DNA of 34,639 nt from Gemmatimonadota bacterium. Its GTDB lineage: Bacteria; GCA-2686955. Under the pieces are notes generated by a model that searched no databases, was not told where the DNA came from, and saw only the letters and a list, made by a program, of their open reading frames with translations. The position numbers were made by a program, and so were the translations under genes. Below, piece after piece: positions 32,794 through 34,639 of the stretch; the first letter of the stretch is position 1; the number at the start of each line of letters is the position of its first letter. The stretch spans positions 1 through 34,639 of the forward strand of contig NYZA01000170.1 of the NCBI GenBank assembly GCA_002686955.1, read 5' to 3'.

Positions 32794-33222
32794 CTACTTC
32801 GCGGAATCCCGCCCATCCCGCTTCAAGATCGCCTGGGAGTAGTCCAAGAGATCATCCAGATGCTTGGTGATGATCGCCACGGCCACGGGGAGCTGCAAGG
32901 TCTGGTAGTCGTGCACGACGATGTTGCGAAAGCCCACCATCGATTTGAGCTTCGCCGCCAGATCTTCGCTGATCCAGCCACCGCGCGCCAAGAGATCGAA
33001 GACATTTCGTGCCCCTTGGGGAACTCCGAGTCGCTGGCGGCGGATGAGGTGCTGTCCCATGTCCAGCGCCGCCTCGCAAGCGCGTTGTATGTTGAGGATC
33101 GCGGCATCCTGACGAGTGAAGTCGGAATCGAAGGTCCCGGGGTCCTTGTCGTACTCCTCCCGGGCCCGGGCCACGCAACGTTCGATGGTGGCGGCCTTGT
33201 TCAAGAGCACGTCATCGCTCAT
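32794..33222 (-). CDS. hepT: HepT-like HEPN toxin (DUF86)
   Basis: This 142-aa all-helical HEPN protein has the RX4HXY motif in full: Arg99, His104, Tyr106 in FRNIVVHDY. In characterised systems HepT is a toxin with ribonuclease activity, silenced by MntA, which adds AMP groups to that Tyr. The ATG at 33222 has a perfect GGGAGG six bases upstream, so the longer reading is not needed. It overlaps the stop of the nucleotidyltransferase gene by 11 nt, the usual antitoxin-first, overlapping arrangement. Function as a toxin is inferred from family and context. Confidence 0.88.
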   Translation of the reverse strand: MSDDVLLNKAATIERCVARAREEYDKDPGTFDSDFTRQDAAILNIQRACEAALDMGQHLIRRQRLGVPQGARNVFDLLARGGWISEDLAAKLKSMVGFRNIVVHDYQTLQLPVAVAIITKHLDDLLDYSQAILKRDGRDSAK

Positions 33223-33607
33223 GGATCCTCCCATCGCGTTGGATGAGCTCGAGAAGCGGCGCGCGGGCCTCGCCCAGGGCGGTCTTTTCACTCAAGACCA
33301 TGGTCTCGAAGAGCGCCGCCTGGTGGTCCTTGGCCCAGAGCTGCGTTCCGGTGATGATGACCTGATACTGCATGACCGTCGTGGCGGCTCTCAGGTCGAG
33401 CAGATCCACTGTGCAGGAGGCGCGCTCCGCGAGAGCGCCGGCCAGCTCCCAGAGGGCCAGAGGGGCGACCCTGCCTTCCACCAAAACCGCCATGTCCAGG
33501 TCGCTCTCCGGCCCGGCTTCGCCCGTGGCGCGGCTGCCGAAGGCGTAGATCGCCAGCAGGGTCGGCAGGCCTTGGCGCAGCTCATGAATCAGCGGATCCC
33601 AGGTCAC
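33212..33607 (-). CDS. mntA: MntA-like antitoxin nucleotidyltransferase
   Basis: The 131-aa protein is a minimal nucleotidyltransferase with GSRATGEAGPESDLD, i.e. GSX10DXD (Gly24, Ser25, Asp36, Asp38), typical of MntA antitoxins that AMPylate and inactivate HepT. Start GTG 33607 is chosen because CAGGAG lies 8 nt upstream and the family N-terminus fits. The longer frame back to 33823 has no matching sequence and runs through the debris of the carboxypeptidase gene. It overlaps the HepT gene, so both are made from one mRNA. Confidence 0.86.
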   Translation of the reverse strand: MTWDPLIHELRQGLPTLLAIYAFGSRATGEAGPESDLDMAVLVEGRVAPLALWELAGALAERASCTVDLLDLRAATTVMQYQVIITGTQLWAKDHQAALFETMVLSEKTALGEARAPLLELIQRDGRIHER

Positions 33608-33767
33608 GGCACTGGCTCCTGATCGGTGTTCTCGTAGAGCATACCGCCTCCGTGACCGGACGGGAGTCCGCGTCGGGGTGGCAGTGTCGCCGGGAACCCC
33701 GGGGAACGTAACGGCTTGATCCGCCCGCGGCGGCCCTTCTCTTCGAAATGGCAGGCGAGCACCCGCA

Positions 33768-34457
33768 GCCGACTTCGGCCGTAAACGAGAAGGTCTTGGC
33801 CTTTCCGTTCCGCCGCTCCGCATACATGAAATCGTCCCACTCGCCGTTGGCGGTGTAGATCGCGCCCGATTTCGGATTCCCGGCGAGATAACCGTTGAAT
33901 CGCGTGGCCTCGTCGCCGAGGGCGTAGAAGAGAGAATGGTCGGGCGTGTCGGCCCGCGTGTAGCTCCACGTATAGAGGAAAAGGTCGCCGTAGGCGTCGG
34001 TCAGATCGTGGATCAGCTCCAGCGGGATCTCGACGGTGATCACCTCGCGGGCATGGGTGTTGCCGATGAAGAGCAGGGCGGGCTCATCCGCCTCTTCGAT
34101 ATCGGGCTGATCGGTGATCTTCACCGCCCAGATGCTCCGATCGGCACCCATGTTCACAGTTTCCCAGGTGGGACCGAGTTCGTAGACGCGCAATATATCG
34201 GAATGATCGAGGACCGCCCGATCGAGCTCGTCGAGCATCTCGTCGTAGGTGTGGTACGCGCCCATATCGCCGTCGGCGTCGACACGATCGTCGAACTCGG
34301 CCTGGACGTCTTCGATGAGCGTGAAGCCGTGGTAGCTGAGCCGACGGAGGCGCATCCGCTGCGCGGGAGTCACCAGAATATCGAGATCCCCCCAGGCGGT
34401 GGGCTTAGCGTCATGCTCCGGCTGGTTCGGTACGGAGCCGAGGATCGCCAAACCCAC
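33768..34457 (-). pseudogene. Remnant of a zinc carboxypeptidase (M14)
   Basis: Residues read from GTG 34457 match M14 metallocarboxypeptidases: a propeptide-like part, YHTYDEMLDELDRAV, and the first zinc motif in GNTHAREVITVE. After LTDAYG the sequence jumps directly to LFLYTWSYTRADTPD and the C-terminal NGEWDDFMYAER...FTAEVG. The 100 or so residues holding the substrate Arg/Asn-Arg and the third zinc His are gone (junction near 33985-33999). After FTAEVG, at about 33768, the family sequence ends and unrelated sequence continues to 33608. The N-terminal signal peptide is also absent, with only 32 bp to the next gene. It cannot be a working peptidase. The junction falls at a YGD-coding word that also occurs before LFLYPW in intact relatives, suggesting deletion between short repeats. 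Confidence 0.82.
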
Positions 34458-34489
34458 ACGCCGCGCCGTGAGCTACGCTCTATTCCGCG

Positions 34490-34639
34490 ATGCGTTATTT
34501 CAACACCACCGGCCCCTGCCGCGCCGATCAGCACTATATGCTCCCCGCGGAGCCGCGGCTGCCCGAGGCGCCGAAGCTGATCGATCGCGGACAGTACTTC
34601 GCGGTGCACGCGCCGCGCCAGGTGGGCAAGACGACGACC
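34490..34639 (+). CDS. N-terminus of a P-loop (AAA-like) ATPase, cut by window edge
   Basis: The 50 codons begin MRYFNTTGPCRADQHYMLP and end in HAPRQVGKTTT, a Walker A motif. This start (FNTTGPC...HYMLPxxxRLP...DRGQYFxVHAPRQxGKTT) is typical of a group of AAA ATPases often found as scattered, laterally moved genes, some fused to nuclease-like domains. The rest is outside the window. Placement next to a toxin-antitoxin pair and a pseudogene suggests an accessory region. No clear ribosome-binding site is seen before ATG 34490. Confidence 0.8.
   Translation, partial: MRYFNTTGPCRADQHYMLPAEPRLPEAPKLIDRGQYFAVHAPRQVGKTTT

Noticed and set aside
33608-33823. N-terminal extension of the MntA frame
   Set aside because: A GTG with a good ribosome-binding site at 33607 matches the family start; the extension is Arg/Pro-rich and lies in pseudogene debris.
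1-34639. CRISPR arrays, rRNA genes or further tRNAs
   Set aside because: No regular spaced repeats of array type, no rRNA-like sequence and no second cloverleaf were seen on reading both strands by eye.

Overview
This is a GC-rich, gene-dense bacterial chromosome segment with about 28 protein genes, one tRNA, two clearly broken or decaying genes and several short non-coding elements. Lipoproteins, an RND-type exporter, a membrane-anchored multihaem cytochrome and many secreted proteins point to a free-living Gram-negative. Secreted EF-hand proteins, CotH plus lamin-tail proteins, a spermidine-synthase-like membrane protein and DUF5648-like repeats suggest a little-cultured lineage (Myxococcota, Planctomycetota or an Eisenbacteria/Krumholzibacteria-like group). 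No marker here settles the phylum.

Region 1 (1-10245). On the minus strand there is a five-haem membrane cytochrome followed by the start of another exported protein. On the plus strand there is an acyl-AMP ligase and a free-standing acyl carrier protein, with an antisense EF-hand gene between them. A lipoprotein solute-binding protein overlaps a four-EF-hand anchored protein. A translationally coupled pair then encodes an arylsulfotransferase-like beta-propeller lipoprotein and a large membrane protein with a spermidine-synthase-like domain.

Region 2 (10246-18648). A MATE exporter lies downstream of tRNA-Glu(UUC), and its start codon touches the tRNA terminator. A plus-strand run follows: UDP-GlcNAc 2-epimerase, an RND/MMPL exporter, an adenosine-deaminase-like hydrolase and a secreted protein with three DUF5648-like repeats. 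The run ends at a 182-bp imperfect palindrome between convergent genes.

Region 3 (18648-28300). A ketohexokinase-like sugar kinase sits behind a CotH/lamin-tail protein. Divergent from them is an exported chitinase with two different GH18 catalytic domains. The minus-strand operon lrp/asnC - PLP trans-sulfuration enzyme - homoserine dehydrogenase - aldehyde dehydrogenase has ATGA overlaps at two of its three junctions. Its homoserine dehydrogenase is interrupted by an in-frame TAA.

Region 4 (28300-34639). A gene-free stretch carries two pairs of mirrored ~20-bp repeats with 32-bp period, resembling insertion-sequence ends. A minus-strand operon follows: nucleotidyltransferase, 84-aa protein, Trm9-like tRNA methyltransferase and a two-helix membrane protein. 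It is divergent from an Elp3 gene across 83 bp. Elp3 and Trm9/ALKBH8 act one after the other on the tRNA wobble uridine in eukaryotes, so this pairing is the most interesting hypothesis in the window. The right end holds a MntA-HepT toxin-antitoxin pair next to a carboxypeptidase pseudogene, and the first 50 codons of a P-loop ATPase.
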